Counted from the stretch's first letter, positions 43,690 through 53,469 are shown. The stretch: DNA of 64,000 bases from Rivularia sp. PCC 7116 (GCF_000316665.1 NC_019678.1:6531001-6595000), one strand, 5' to 3'. Program-made: numbers and translations. The notes: generated by a model from the letters alone, not told the origin.

Positions 43690-45930
43690 ATGCCAAAAGT
43701 TGCCGCTCGATACATCCAGAAAGTAAAGTTTGCAATAAAGAGTAATGGTTACGCACGTCAGCAAGATTTAGCAGAAGATTTGGGGATATCAAGAGACACA
43801 GTCAGTAGATTTTTTAATGGAAAACCCGTGAGTTATCTCAACTTTTACGAAATATGCCAGCGATTAAACCTTGACATAAAAGAAATTGCTGCAATTGATA
43901 TAGAAGATGAAGATGAGTCAAACTTACTGTGTAACTTACCCGTTCGAGATTACTCTAATTTAATTGGCAGAGACGATAAACTCAGAGAGTTACTAACATA
44001 TATTAATCCCGATTACCGTCAACATATTACTGTTATAAATGGAATTGGAGGAGTGGGAAAAACAGCACTTGTAATGGAAGCGGCTTATCTTTGTTGGCAA
44101 GCGAAGGATGGTAGATGTAGCTTAAATATACCAAGCACACACATAACCATATTTGATGCGATTATTTTCATTTCTGCAAAAGATAGTTATCTTTTCCCTT
44201 GCGGTGTTCTCATAAGACCAATAAGAGTAACAACATTAATGGATATATTTAGGGTTATTTCTGATACTTTAGCAGACCCGAAAATTATGATAGAAAAAGG
44301 TAAAAAGCAGATATTACAGGTATACAACACACTGAAACAACAATCTACTCTTCTAATTATTGACAATATGGAGACTATTACAGGTCAAGATAGAGAAGAA
44401 GTACTTAGTTTTCTATGCGATTTACCTTCCTCTACTCAGGCAGTAATAACTACTCGTGAAAAAATAGTTTTATATTCATCTATAAAATTAGATTCTTTGT
44501 CAGAAGAAAGTAGCCTTGAACTAATTAACCAGCAAGCAGCATTAAAAAACGTACAACTAACCGAGCAGCAGTGTGAAAAAATTTATCATCGCTTTGGTGG
44601 AATTCCACTTGCTCTTATCTATGCTGTTGGACAAAGAGCAAATGGGTATTCAATTAATAGAATCATACAGCCAAGAACTTTTCTTTCAAAAGATACACTA
44701 ACTGAAAATATAGCTCGTTTCTGCTTTGAACGTTCTGTAAAACCATTGAAAGGGACAGCTACCTATAAATTATTGCTTGCTTTTTCTATTTTTACTGATG
44801 CGCCTACTCGAGATGCTGTAGCTGAAGTTGCTGGCTTGACAACCGATCCAATCGCTGTAGAAGAAGGTTTAGCTAGATTAGAACAACTATCTTTAGTTCG
44901 CGAAGAAGAAGAACGTTATAAAATATTAAATTTGACTCGCGAGTATGCTTCAGCAGAATTAGATACAGATCGAGAATTTAAAGAGCAAGCATATGAGCGT
45001 TGGGTTAATTTCTATATCGATTTTAGTCGTGAATATGGAGGAAAAGATTGGGAAGGTTGGCGGTACAATTATGATAATTACCTGCATCCAGAATGGAGAA
45101 ATTTAGAACAAGTTTTAAGCTGGTGTGCGGCTAACAATCGTTATGACACTTTCAAGCTTCTGTGGCTAAACTTAGATTCTTATTTAGACCTTGATGGTTA
45201 TTGGGAAACACGTCGCCATTGGTGGCAATGGCTGCTGGAAAATTCCAAACAGCGTGGAGATTTATCAATATATACCAAAGGATTATCAGAGAACGCTTGG
45301 ATACTAATTTTAATGCGCGGTGATAGTCAATATGAAGCAGAAGAATTGTTGAAAGAAGCTTACAATCTAATCGATGTAGTAGACTATGAAACACGAATTT
45401 ATTTAACCATTTATAGAGCTGTTCTATATCTAAGAATGCGTAGGTATTCGCAATGCCCTCAATATATTAATCAAGCAAAAACATTGATTGCAGAATCCGA
45501 TTTAGAAGAAGTTCAAAAAGTACGTCAACAAGTATTCGCAGCTTACTATGAAGGTGAGTTTAACTATTACCAACATAACTTAGACAAAGCACAAATGTTA
45601 TTTGAAGAAGTTATTGAGAAAGGAGATAAAATTCACTGGCAAAGATTTGTTAACTACGGTCAAAACTGGTTGGGTCAAATATTAACATGCAAGGGAGAGT
45701 TTGAGGCAGCAGAAAAATTATTAAATTCAGGTTTATTTGTGGCAACGCAAAGTAAAGAGGAAAGACGTATTGGGCATTATCAAGCATCCTATGCACGCTT
45801 GGAAAAAGAGCGTGGAAATATAGATAAGGCACAGCATTGGGGAAATAAGGCGCTTGAATGCTTTAACAATGAAGGAATGCAGGAAAATGCTCGTGAAATG
45901 TCCGTGCTGCTCGATGATTTGGATAATTAA
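43690..45930 (+). CDS. HTH - NB-ARC STAND ATPase - TPR protein
   Basis: 746 residues. Residues 1-70 are a helix-turn-helix (LAEDLGISRDTVSRFFNGKP) like that of the TRADD-N protein at 30273. Residues about 90-420 are an NB-ARC/AP-ATPase: P-loop GIGGVGKT (118-125), Walker B LLIIDN (D225), VITTRE sensor and a GGIPLALIYAVGQ GxP motif. A winged-helix-like part follows, then TPR-like helices to the end (YEGEFNYYQHNLDKAQ, LLNSGLFVATQS). STAND ATPases switch from closed ADP to open ATP-bound oligomers on sensing a ligand and are widely used in antiviral defence and cell death. No enzymatic effector is fused, so the divergent membrane protein may be the effector (inference). Confidence 0.85.
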   Translation: MPKVAARYIQKVKFAIKSNGYARQQDLAEDLGISRDTVSRFFNGKPVSYLNFYEICQRLNLDIKEIAAIDIEDEDESNLLCNLPVRDYSNLIGRDDKLRELLTYINPDYRQHITVINGIGGVGKTALVMEAAYLCWQAKDGRCSLNIPSTHITIFDAIIFISAKDSYLFPCGVLIRPIRVTTLMDIFRVISDTLADPKIMIEKGKKQILQVYNTLKQQSTLLIIDNMETITGQDREEVLSFLCDLPSSTQAVITTREKIVLYSSIKLDSLSEESSLELINQQAALKNVQLTEQQCEKIYHRFGGIPLALIYAVGQRANGYSINRIIQPRTFLSKDTLTENIARFCFERSVKPLKGTATYKLLLAFSIFTDAPTRDAVAEVAGLTTDPIAVEEGLARLEQLSLVREEEERYKILNLTREYASAELDTDREFKEQAYERWVNFYIDFSREYGGKDWEGWRYNYDNYLHPEWRNLEQVLSWCAANNRYDTFKLLWLNLDSYLDLDGYWETRRHWWQWLLENSKQRGDLSIYTKGLSENAWILILMRGDSQYEAEELLKEAYNLIDVVDYETRIYLTIYRAVLYLRMRRYSQCPQYINQAKTLIAESDLEEVQKVRQQVFAAYYEGEFNYYQHNLDKAQMLFEEVIEKGDKIHWQRFVNYGQNWLGQILTCKGEFEAAEKLLNSGLFVATQSKEERRIGHYQASYARLEKERGNIDKAQHWGNKALECFNNEGMQENAREMSVLLDDLDN

Positions 45931-46066
45931 AGCTTGCTGAGAAAAATAAAAAGGATGTCCTGAAAACTTCCGGACACCTTTACAACACACATCTATATTT
46001 TTAATTCAAATCTTTATAATTAGTAATTGATAATTAATCACTGATAATTAATAACTCTCAACTGAA

Positions 46067-47578
46067 TTACACGGTAACAAGCTCTTTCTTAGTAACAGTT
46101 GTCGAAGAGTAAGCAGTTACAGCAGGAACAGAAGCTTGATGGGAAACGATATCGTAAACAGCTTCTAATGTAGATTCAATTGAACCTTGTAACCAAGCTG
46201 GATACTTTGAACAATGTTCGCCAGCGAAGAATAAGGTATTTTGCGCTCTAGCTGCTTCTAAATAGTTAGCAGTGTGGTTGGAATCATCCCAATGTACGGT
46301 ACAACCACCGGCACTCCATTCGTAGTTACCCCAAGCAATGGAAGCAACATCTTGAATCATTCCCTCTTGCTGTAATTCCGGGTGTACGTTAGATACAACA
46401 TCTTTGACATAACCGTGACGCTCAGTTTCACTCATATTACCCAAGCGATCGGCATCATCACCAATTGTGTAAGAAGCCAACATCACGCTACCCAAATCTT
46501 GGTTAAATTTAACTGAAGGATAGTAACTTTGACGCACACCAGCACCGCTAAAAGAAGCACCACCTTTAATTCCCTGCTTTTCCCAAAAGTTTTCTTTGGT
46601 GTGGAAAGCAACTTTTGTCGCCGGACAGTAAACTGTATTGTGAATGGAATTGATTTTTCTGTCGTCGAATCCCGATAATTCCATTTTCCGCATGACGGTG
46701 AAGGGAATTGTGCAAAGAACATAATCGCAGTTACGAGTTTTCCTTTCGCCGTTTTCTAAATAATCGATTTGAGTATAACCGTCTTTAACTTTAATTCCGA
46801 CAACTGGACGATTGCAGTTAATTTCTGCTTTGATGGAATCAACTAAACGGTCAATTAGAAGTTGAGTACCACCTTTAATTTGTAGTAAATCGGAACTGGT
46901 TTCAACTACAATGTCACCCAAGAACATATCTAAAGCTTTACTGCAACGAGCGCGAAAACCAGGATTTTCTTTGACAAAGAGTTGTAAATCAATCTTTTCA
47001 CCGTTTTCTAAGAAATATCGAGATAAATCCAATCTTTCCAACTCATCCATCAAATGGGATTTAAGGTCATTATCTAAGCTTTCTCGTAAACTACCGGGGG
47101 AGATGGTATCGACAATGGTTTTTAACCAAGCTGCAAACAATCGAGTTTTTTCGCTGTAACGTTCGTCAGTAAAAATTCCTTGATAGCGCTGTTGAAAAAT
47201 TCTAGGAGCATCTTTCATTTTGAAGATTTTGCCTTCAATATTAATGAAAGCATTTTGTTCTTCAAATACGGTGACAAATTTACACAATCTATCGGTTAAA
47301 CCCATCTCTTCAACATAGTGTAGAGTATGTTGGTGGTCGCTAGGAATTCTCATTGCACCGAGTTCGGCATAAGGAGCATCGGATTCGCTACCGAAGCGAT
47401 GAGTCCAAACTCTACCACCGATGCGGTTGCTAGCTTCCATAATATCAACCGTGTGACCCATTTTTTCTAATTCGTAAGCAGCAACTAAACCAGCAACTCC
47501 CGCACCCAAGATAGTGATATGCTTTTTGGTTTCGGTGTTAGCTAATTCGGACATTTGCAACATAAATTTGGTTTCCAT
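46067..47578 (-). CDS. flavin amine oxidase, L-amino-acid-oxidase-like
   Basis: 503 residues. ITILGAGVAGLVAAYELEKM is the FAD Rossmann fold, followed by GRVWTHRFG (the GG-doublet region) and AELGAMRIP; the C-terminal FAD motif is FFAGEHCSKYPAWLQGSIES. The central helical domain is typical of monoamine/L-amino acid oxidases. It should deaminate an L-amino acid with O2 to give a 2-oxo acid, ammonia and H2O2. No Tat or Sec signal is seen at the N-terminus, so it is cytosolic unless exported otherwise. H2O2 formation would connect to the peroxide-defence genes 4 kb away, but that is only neighbourhood. Confidence 0.85.
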   Translation of the reverse strand: METKFMLQMSELANTETKKHITILGAGVAGLVAAYELEKMGHTVDIMEASNRIGGRVWTHRFGSESDAPYAELGAMRIPSDHQHTLHYVEEMGLTDRLCKFVTVFEEQNAFINIEGKIFKMKDAPRIFQQRYQGIFTDERYSEKTRLFAAWLKTIVDTISPGSLRESLDNDLKSHLMDELERLDLSRYFLENGEKIDLQLFVKENPGFRARCSKALDMFLGDIVVETSSDLLQIKGGTQLLIDRLVDSIKAEINCNRPVVGIKVKDGYTQIDYLENGERKTRNCDYVLCTIPFTVMRKMELSGFDDRKINSIHNTVYCPATKVAFHTKENFWEKQGIKGGASFSGAGVRQSYYPSVKFNQDLGSVMLASYTIGDDADRLGNMSETERHGYVKDVVSNVHPELQQEGMIQDVASIAWGNYEWSAGGCTVHWDDSNHTANYLEAARAQNTLFFAGEHCSKYPAWLQGSIESTLEAVYDIVSHQASVPAVTAYSSTTVTKKELVTV

Positions 47579-47963
47579 GACAAGATACCTCTGCGATGTG
47601 TGTATTAATATGAGTTAAAGTTTGATATGTGCGGTGAAATTTTTGTTTGTTTCAACCGCTCTGTTAATTACTAGGGAACGGTTTGAGAAGTTTATGCAAA
47701 TTTACCGATATTTAAAGTGAAGGAAGAGGGAAGAAGGAAGTAGGTTTGGGGGATTTGACGCACATCATATGAGACGTAGCAATGCTACGTCTCTACATAA
47801 GTTTTCTGGTTGTATTTATAAACTTGTGAAACCTCACCCCTTAACAAGGAGAGGGGAGCGATACGGCGGGGTGAGGTAAAGACGGTATTGCATCGGGCTA
47901 AAACCAATTGTCAAAAAACTGTTCTAATAAATAAAAGTGTTTAGAAATAGTTGAAGAGAAAAG
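47579..47963. other. intergenic region with dispersed hairpins
   Basis: 385 bases. A perfect 10-bp stem GAGACGTAGC-aat-GCTACGTCTC (47771-47793) is a palindrome widespread in Nostocales. A CCTCACCCC / GGGGTGAGG inverted repeat frames about 47831-47876. The gap separates two divergent genes and must hold both promoters. Confidence 0.65.
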
Positions 47964-48920
47964 ATGAAAGGACTTTGGCTGGAAAACAATCAACTGGAAT
48001 TGCGTACTGATATTCCCGAGCCAGAAATTAAAGATGGGGAGGCACGGGTTAAAGTATTGTGTGCGGGGATTTGTAATACCGATTTAGAATTGATTCGCGG
48101 TTACTATCCTTATAAGGGAATATTAGGGCATGAATTTGTGGGAGTTGTGGAAGAAGGACCAAAACATTTAATTAATCGCCGGGTTGTAGGTGAAATTAAT
48201 GCAGCTTGCGGACATTGTAAGTTTTGTCTGCGTGACGAACCCACTCACTGCGAAAATCGTACTGTATTGGGTATTGTCAACCGTAATGGGGCTTTTGCTG
48301 ATTACTTATCTTTACCAAGCGAAAATCTTTATCCTGTTGCCGATAATATTCCTACAGAAGTTGCAACATTTACAGAACCCATAGCTGCTGCTTTAGAAAT
48401 TCAAAGCCAAATCAAAATTCATCCCGACGATAAAGTTTTAGTGGTTGGGGATGGAAAATTAGGACAATTAGTAGCTCAAACTCTTGCTGTTACTGGATGC
48501 GATTTGCTTGCGGTGGGTAGACATGACGAAAAACTCGCCAATCTTAAAGCTAGGGGAATCAAAACAGGATTTGCCCAAGACATTCAACAACGTACATTTG
48601 ATATTGCCGTTGAATGCACCGGTAACCCCGAGGGCTTCGCGATCGCGCAAAGTGCATTACGCCCCAGAGGTACATTAGTACTCAAAAGTACCTATGCAGG
48701 AAAATTATCTTTAGATGCATCGGCAATTGTCGTCGATGAAATTACATTAATTGGTTCCCGTTGCGGTAGATTTGCCCCAGCCTTGGAACTTTTAGCACAA
48801 GAAAAAGTTGACGTTCAACCTTTAATTGATGCTCGTTATCCTTTAAATCAAGGGCTTGCCGCCTTTGAGCGCGCGCAAACAAAAGGAACGCAGAAGGTTT
48901 TGTTGAATATTAGCGAATAG
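47964..48920 (+). CDS. zinc-type medium-chain dehydrogenase/reductase
   Basis: 318 residues. GICNTDLELIRGYYPYKGIL with GHEFVGVV gives the catalytic zinc site (Cys, His-Glu), CGHCKFCLRDEPTHC the four-Cys structural zinc loop, and VLVVGDGKLGQLVAQ the NAD(P) Rossmann fold. It is about 20-30 residues shorter than usual alcohol dehydrogenases. It should oxidise an alcohol or sugar alcohol; the substrate is unknown. A purine-rich tandem repeat (48921-48961) follows the stop. Confidence 0.87.
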   Translation: MKGLWLENNQLELRTDIPEPEIKDGEARVKVLCAGICNTDLELIRGYYPYKGILGHEFVGVVEEGPKHLINRRVVGEINAACGHCKFCLRDEPTHCENRTVLGIVNRNGAFADYLSLPSENLYPVADNIPTEVATFTEPIAAALEIQSQIKIHPDDKVLVVGDGKLGQLVAQTLAVTGCDLLAVGRHDEKLANLKARGIKTGFAQDIQQRTFDIAVECTGNPEGFAIAQSALRPRGTLVLKSTYAGKLSLDASAIVVDEITLIGSRCGRFAPALELLAQEKVDVQPLIDARYPLNQGLAAFERAQTKGTQKVLLNISE

Positions 48921-49108
48921 GGGGAGAGTGAGTGAGGGAGGGAGTGAGGGAGTGAGGGAGGCAGAAAATTAAAATCACATCACCCCATTCCCAATGCCCA
49001 ATCCCCAATTCCCATTCCCTATTACAAATTTTACAAACCAAACCGGATATCGATGTGTTAGATATGTAAATTGAGATACAAGCTTGAATAATTCACTTGG
49101 TAAGAAAT

Positions 49109-50419
49109 ATGACGGATAGCAAATTACCCAAACAAAATGATTTTGGTGCAAATAGTGGTAATTTTAGCGAGCCTATTGATAGTAATTCTATTCAATATGA
49201 CACCGTAAATATGCTACCAAACGATGATAATAGCGTAAAGAATATTGCCATAAAAGAATTAGTATTTGTTCTTAGTGGTAGCGTACATGAAATTAATCCT
49301 GTAAGACTGAGAATAATTGAAACCCATTTGCGAAAAATTTCAGGTGATAAGCAATTAAAAGTTACAAATTTAGAAGAAGGAAGCATTAAATTAAAAGGTT
49401 CGCTTTCCTGCCTGGAGAAACTTCAAGAGTTATTTGTAGAAGGAAGATTGTTGGAAGTATTGGGAATTCCTCTTAAAGATGTGTTTTTTTTGAGGGAAGA
49501 GAGGAAAGAAACAGCAGAAGAATCCGATTTAGTCCGAGATATTTTTGAAAATGGCGCTTTTGGTAAAGATTTAACTAATGCCAACCTCAAAGGAATTAAT
49601 TTAGCAGGTGCAGACCTTAACGGTTCCGACCTTAGTGGTGCTAATCTTGAAAGTGCGGACTTGAGCAATGCTAACCTTTTTTATGCCAATCTCAGCGGTA
49701 CGATAATTGATTCCCAGACAAAGCTGGATGATAAATGGTTGTTAGTTTGGAAAATTGTTAATCAGCAAGTTAAGCAACGAAATCTTGTTGGTGTCGATCT
49801 TAGCTGTACCTATCTTATTAATGCCGACCTTAGCGGTATCGATCTGTGCGATGCTAACTTCAGCGATGCCAACCTGGAAGGAGCTAATTTCACTAATGTC
49901 AATCTTGAAGGGGCTAATTTCACTAATGCCAATCTTGAGGGAGCCAATTTAGAAAATGCCAAGCTTAATAATGCTAACCTGACAAATGCAGACCTGAGCT
50001 ATACAAATTTAAGAAAAGCTGACTTGAGATGCGCCAATCTCATAAATAGCGATTTGAGTAATGCTGATGCCAGCAGAGCCAATTTGAGCGATGCAATTGT
50101 TAATGGTGCAAATTTAATTCAGTCAAATTTTAGCGATGCTAATCTCAGAGGCTGCAATTTGATAAAAACCTACTTAAGCGGTGCAAATTTAATCCGTGCT
50201 GACCTCAAACGTGCTAACCTCAAAAATGCTCATCTTGATGCAGCTTACCTTATTAGTGCCGACCTCAGACGTGCTAACCTCAGTAATGCTTTCCTGGATG
50301 CAGCTAATTTTAAAGGTGCCAATGTTGAAAATACTCGATTTGCAAATAATCCCGGAATTTTTCAACAGATGAAAGATGATTTGATGCGACGGGGAGCGAT
50401 ATTTAGTCAGAATTGGTAA
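49109..50419 (+). CDS. TRADD-N - pentapeptide repeat protein (second copy)
   Basis: 436 residues from ATG 49109 (an upstream TTG at 49097 is less likely). Residues about 45-127 (LVFVLSGSVHEI; NLEEGSIKLKGS; GRLLEVLGIPLKDV) align with the TRADD-N domain of the protein at 30273. Pentapeptide repeats follow to the C-terminus, broken once by TKLDDKWLLVWKIVNQ, the same insert as in the other protein. It lacks the HTH and has no adjacent two-helix membrane gene, so it may act with the system at 30 kb or be a solo relative. Confidence 0.75.
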   Translation: MTDSKLPKQNDFGANSGNFSEPIDSNSIQYDTVNMLPNDDNSVKNIAIKELVFVLSGSVHEINPVRLRIIETHLRKISGDKQLKVTNLEEGSIKLKGSLSCLEKLQELFVEGRLLEVLGIPLKDVFFLREERKETAEESDLVRDIFENGAFGKDLTNANLKGINLAGADLNGSDLSGANLESADLSNANLFYANLSGTIIDSQTKLDDKWLLVWKIVNQQVKQRNLVGVDLSCTYLINADLSGIDLCDANFSDANLEGANFTNVNLEGANFTNANLEGANLENAKLNNANLTNADLSYTNLRKADLRCANLINSDLSNADASRANLSDAIVNGANLIQSNFSDANLRGCNLIKTYLSGANLIRADLKRANLKNAHLDAAYLISADLRRANLSNAFLDAANFKGANVENTRFANNPGIFQQMKDDLMRRGAIFSQNW

Positions 50420-50754
50420 TTGGTAATGGGTAATGGATAATGGGTAATTAGCTGTAGGTGAAGGATTATCAGCTAAAAACATTGTTGCTTATCTAATTTT
50501 GCGACTATCTAAGTAATAACACGGCTATAGATTACGGCAGCATGATTAAGCGACTTTTGCGGTGGTTTAAGAATCTTTAGCGACGTTTATTTGATAAAAA
50601 GCAGGTTTTTACGCTTCAAAAGCCTGATGATAATGTAAATCGCTCCCGTTGCTTTTGTATGAATCAGGGGTCAAACCCCTGATTCACCAGCAGTATCCTG
50701 CAAGGAAATGGGGGAACTTTAAGCCTCTTTGCTGTAAGAAGAGAGGTCGGAACC
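50420..50754. other. intergenic region with a strong hairpin
   Basis: 335 bases. A heptamer-type ggtaatt/gggtaat run starts it (50420-50452). A short frame from ATG 50542 (MIKRLLRWFKNL, then a stop and a further open stretch) looks like the beginning of a decayed gene. GAATCAGGGGT-caa-ACCCCTGATTC (50661-50685) is a perfect 11-bp stem that could end transcription of the perR gene from the right. Confidence 0.6.
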
Positions 50755-51174
50755 CTAATTCTGACAAGAATCGCAAACACCTCTTACCGTCAACTCGTAA
50801 TTATCTACAGTCAACCCAGAACGTAGACCTTTGAAACTAATACCTTCAACCTGCTGCCAATCAATGTCTTCAATACTGCCACATTTATTGCAGCGGAAAT
50901 GATGGTGTGATGCAATGTTAGCATCGTAACGACATACACCTTCGTCTAATAAAACTTCCCTCACCAAACCTACATCCCTCAAAGCTTGCAAAGAGCTATA
51001 TATTGTCGCTTGGGAAGAAGTGGGACTATCTTGATTCAAACTGATTAATATCTGTTCTGCTGTGGGATGATCTTGACGATTTAGCAGATTGGAATACACT
51101 GCAAACCTTTGGGGGGTTACTCGCAATCCCTTTGACTTTAATATTTGAACTATTTCCGAAGCTTGTTTCTTCAT
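50755..51174 (-). CDS. perR: Fur-family peroxide regulator, PerR-like
   Basis: 139 residues from the Met of MKKQASEIVQILK (the frame extends 16 codons further without need). The winged helix has LRVTPQRFAVYSNLLN and SQATIYSSLQALRDVGLV; HHHFRCNKCG and GVCDSCQ give the two CxxC structural-zinc pairs (C95/C98, C134/C137). His-rich sequence before the first pair fits the regulatory metal site. PerR represses peroxide genes until H2O2 oxidises a metal-ligand His. Divergent from a type II peroxiredoxin gene, the arrangement I recall for Synechocystis slr1738/sll1621. Confidence 0.88.
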   Translation of the reverse strand: MKKQASEIVQILKSKGLRVTPQRFAVYSNLLNRQDHPTAEQILISLNQDSPTSSQATIYSSLQALRDVGLVREVLLDEGVCRYDANIASHHHFRCNKCGSIEDIDWQQVEGISFKGLRSGLTVDNYELTVRGVCDSCQN

Positions 51175-51292
51175 ATCGCTTATTTTTACCTTTTCAATCA
51201 ATAAGGGTAAATTTAAAGACAAAATTTTATATACTAGTATTATTTTAACAAAATATTGAAAATAATAAATGAGTAATTATCTCTATTGAACT

Positions 51293-51308
51293 ATTCTTAT
51301 TTAAGAAT
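51293..51308. promoter_or_regulatory. candidate PerR/Fur box
   Basis: ATTCTTATTTAAGAAT is a perfect 7-2-7 inverted repeat in the 179-bp gap between perR and the peroxiredoxin gene, 46 bp before the peroxiredoxin start codon. Composition and symmetry fit Fur-family boxes. Confidence 0.65.
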
Positions 51309-51353
51309 TATTCTGAGTTAGTAACGAATCAGTTTTATTTGATGGAGGTTATC

Positions 51354-51926
51354 ATGGCTGCAATAGAAAAGGTTCCTAGCGTTGTATTCAAGACTCGGGT
51401 TCGTGATGAGTCGGTAGCAGGACCAAATCCTTATCGTTGGGAAGACAAAACCACTGAAGATATTTTTGCTGGTAAGAAAGTTGTGGTATTTTCCTTGCCA
51501 GGTGCGTTTACTCCTACTTGTTCTTCAAATCATTTACCGCGCTACGAAGAATTATATGATGAATTTAAGGCTCAAGGTGTAGATCAAATCATCTGCGTTT
51601 CTGTAAATGATGCATTTGTAATGTTCCAATGGGGTAAGCAAATTGGAGCCAAGAATGTTTACTTGCTTCCCGATGGCAGCGGTGAATTTACCCGCAAAAT
51701 GGGAATGCTTGTTGATAAGTCAAATTTAGGTTTCGGATATCGTTCTTGGCGTTATTCCATGCTGGTGAATGATGGCACTATTGAAAAGATGTTCGTTGAA
51801 CCTAACTTTGGAGATAACTGTCCCATCGATCCTTTTGAGGTTTCCGACGCTGATACCATGTTGGCTTATCTAAAGGGAGGTAAATCGGCTGGTGTTTCCG
51901 AGCCTCGTCGTGCATTTGTAGGATAG
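51354..51926 (+). CDS. type II (Prx5-like) peroxiredoxin
   Basis: 190 residues from ATG 51354, which follows a GGAGG site; earlier in-frame starts precede that site. Peroxidatic Cys C56 lies in [12 protein letters not shown], and [13 protein letters not shown] and [15 protein letters not shown] are typical of the family; the latter contains a further Cys. It reduces H2O2 and alkyl peroxides with thiol donors, in the cytosol. Almost certainly controlled by the divergent PerR, and likely supplied by the downstream flavoprotein. Confidence 0.92.
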   Translation: MAAIEKVPSVVFKTRVRDESVAGPNPYRWEDKTTEDIFAGKKVVVFSLPGAFTPTCSSNHLPRYEELYDEFKAQGVDQIICVSVNDAFVMFQWGKQIGAKNVYLLPDGSGEFTRKMGMLVDKSNLGFGYRSWRYSMLVNDGTIEKMFVEPNFGDNCPIDPFEVSDADTMLAYLKGGKSAGVSEPRRAFVG

Positions 51927-52096
51927 TCGAGAAATTTTGGATTTGACAGCAAGTTTGGGGGCATTATTGTCCCTCAAACTTTTTGAAAAGCAGCTATTTA
52001 ATGGTTGTCTTGGTTGCTGAAGGTAATATACATATTTAAGGCTGTTATAACAATATTTTTTACTACAATCTTGATTGATAAGAAGGAGTGGTAATT

Positions 52097-53086
52097 ATGA
52101 AACTGAATAAAAAGAATCTTGCCGAACGTGCGGATACAGTATACGATGCCATCGTGGTTGGCGGTGGAATGGGTGGTTTATCGGCTGCGATTTATCTTGC
52201 TCGTTATGGACTCAAATGTCTCGTGATTGAAAAAGGAAAGGGACGTTCTATATGGATGCAGGATTTACGAAATTATGTTGGCTTAAGTCCAGATACTAGC
52301 GGATGTTCGATTGTCAATCAATCTACAAAGCAAGCGATTGAATGGGGTGCAGATCATTTGCAGGGGTTTGTAGAAGATGCTACTGAGGAAGGCGATACCT
52401 TTGCAGTTAAAGTAAAAATTGGTAGGAAAGACAGCGTTTATCAAGTATTTAGAAGTAAATATTTAATTGCTGCATCGGGTGTGATTGATGTTTTACCCGA
52501 ATTAGAAAATATGCAGAATGTTTACGATTATGCAGGGTATACACTGCACGTCTGCATGATTTGTGATGGTTTTGATATGTGGGATCAAAAAGCAGTTTTG
52601 ATTGCAGGGAAGGAGTCTCAAATTAATGCTGCTTTTGTGATGAACTGGTTTACTCCTTATATTACGGTGTTGACTCACGGATTATGTGAAGTGGGTGACG
52701 AGATGAAGCAGAAGTTAGCAGAACATGGTTATCCCCTTTACGAAAAGAAGATTGCTAAATTCTTGGGTGAAAAGCATCAAATGAGTGGTGTTGAATTAGA
52801 AGACGGCACGATAATTGAAGCAACCACTGGTTTAATTAATATGGGTTCGATTTACCACAATAAATATTTGAAGGGTATTGATGGGTTGGAATGGGATGGT
52901 GAAAATTTAGTAACTCATGATTTAGCTCAAACCAGTCACGAACGTATTTTTGCTTTAGGAGATTTGAAAAAAGGATTGAATCAAGTTTCTGTTGCAGTCG
53001 CAGATGGAACAATGGCAGCCACTCAAATCTGGCGGAATATTCGTCGAGCAAGTCAACCAAGGAAGTGGGAAGCGAATATTAGATAA
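52097..53086 (+). CDS. thioredoxin-reductase-like flavoprotein, DDOR/FFTR-like
   Basis: 330 residues from ATG 52097, after an AAGGAG site. GGGMGG (22-27) binds FAD and CMIC (C153, C156) is the redox-active disulfide in the place used by low-molecular-weight thioredoxin reductases. The usual NADPH motif GGGDSAxEE and the HRR basic patch are missing: the region reads IAGKESQINAAF and TVLTHG. Known cyanobacterial relatives without this motif use ferredoxin (FFTR) or hold a second flavin (DDOR, Synechocystis slr0600). It lies 170 bp after the peroxiredoxin gene, so it may reduce that enzyme or its thioredoxin. Electron donor is inference. Confidence 0.8.
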   Translation: MKLNKKNLAERADTVYDAIVVGGGMGGLSAAIYLARYGLKCLVIEKGKGRSIWMQDLRNYVGLSPDTSGCSIVNQSTKQAIEWGADHLQGFVEDATEEGDTFAVKVKIGRKDSVYQVFRSKYLIAASGVIDVLPELENMQNVYDYAGYTLHVCMICDGFDMWDQKAVLIAGKESQINAAFVMNWFTPYITVLTHGLCEVGDEMKQKLAEHGYPLYEKKIAKFLGEKHQMSGVELEDGTIIEATTGLINMGSIYHNKYLKGIDGLEWDGENLVTHDLAQTSHERIFALGDLKKGLNQVSVAVADGTMAATQIWRNIRRASQPRKWEANIR

Positions 53087-53410
53087 TTGGTAATTGGTAA
53101 TTGGTAATTGGTAATGGCTTGAATTTCGCTGTTACCAAACTCCATAGATAAGCTTAACGAACTAATTATTCTGTGGATAGGGTAAATATTGGAGAAGTTT
53201 GATTTTACCCGTTGATTTTTTCTAAAACAGACTCTATATAGGCACACCTATTCCTATTATATTTTTACCATACCACAATTTTTATTTGAGGACAAATTAA
53301 TGGTAATGAAATTTCTCCTCATCCTACTTCTAATAAATCAAAGCTTTGTTGTATGTTAATTACCTATTACCAATTACCTATTACCAATTACCCAATCCCC
53401 AATTCCCAAT
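53085..53410. repeat. heptamer repeats either side of a spacer
   Basis: TTGGTAA units run from 53085 to 53116, starting at the flavoprotein stop codon; ATTACCA/CCCCAAT units run about 53360-53410 in the opposite sense, so the two could pair in a transcript. The remaining bases to 53469 hold no gene except a possible 7-codon leader. Confidence 0.7.
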
Positions 53411-53469
53411 TATTTGAGAAACTACCATAAAGCTGATACCGTCTGAACAATGGTAAATCATTCGGGGTT

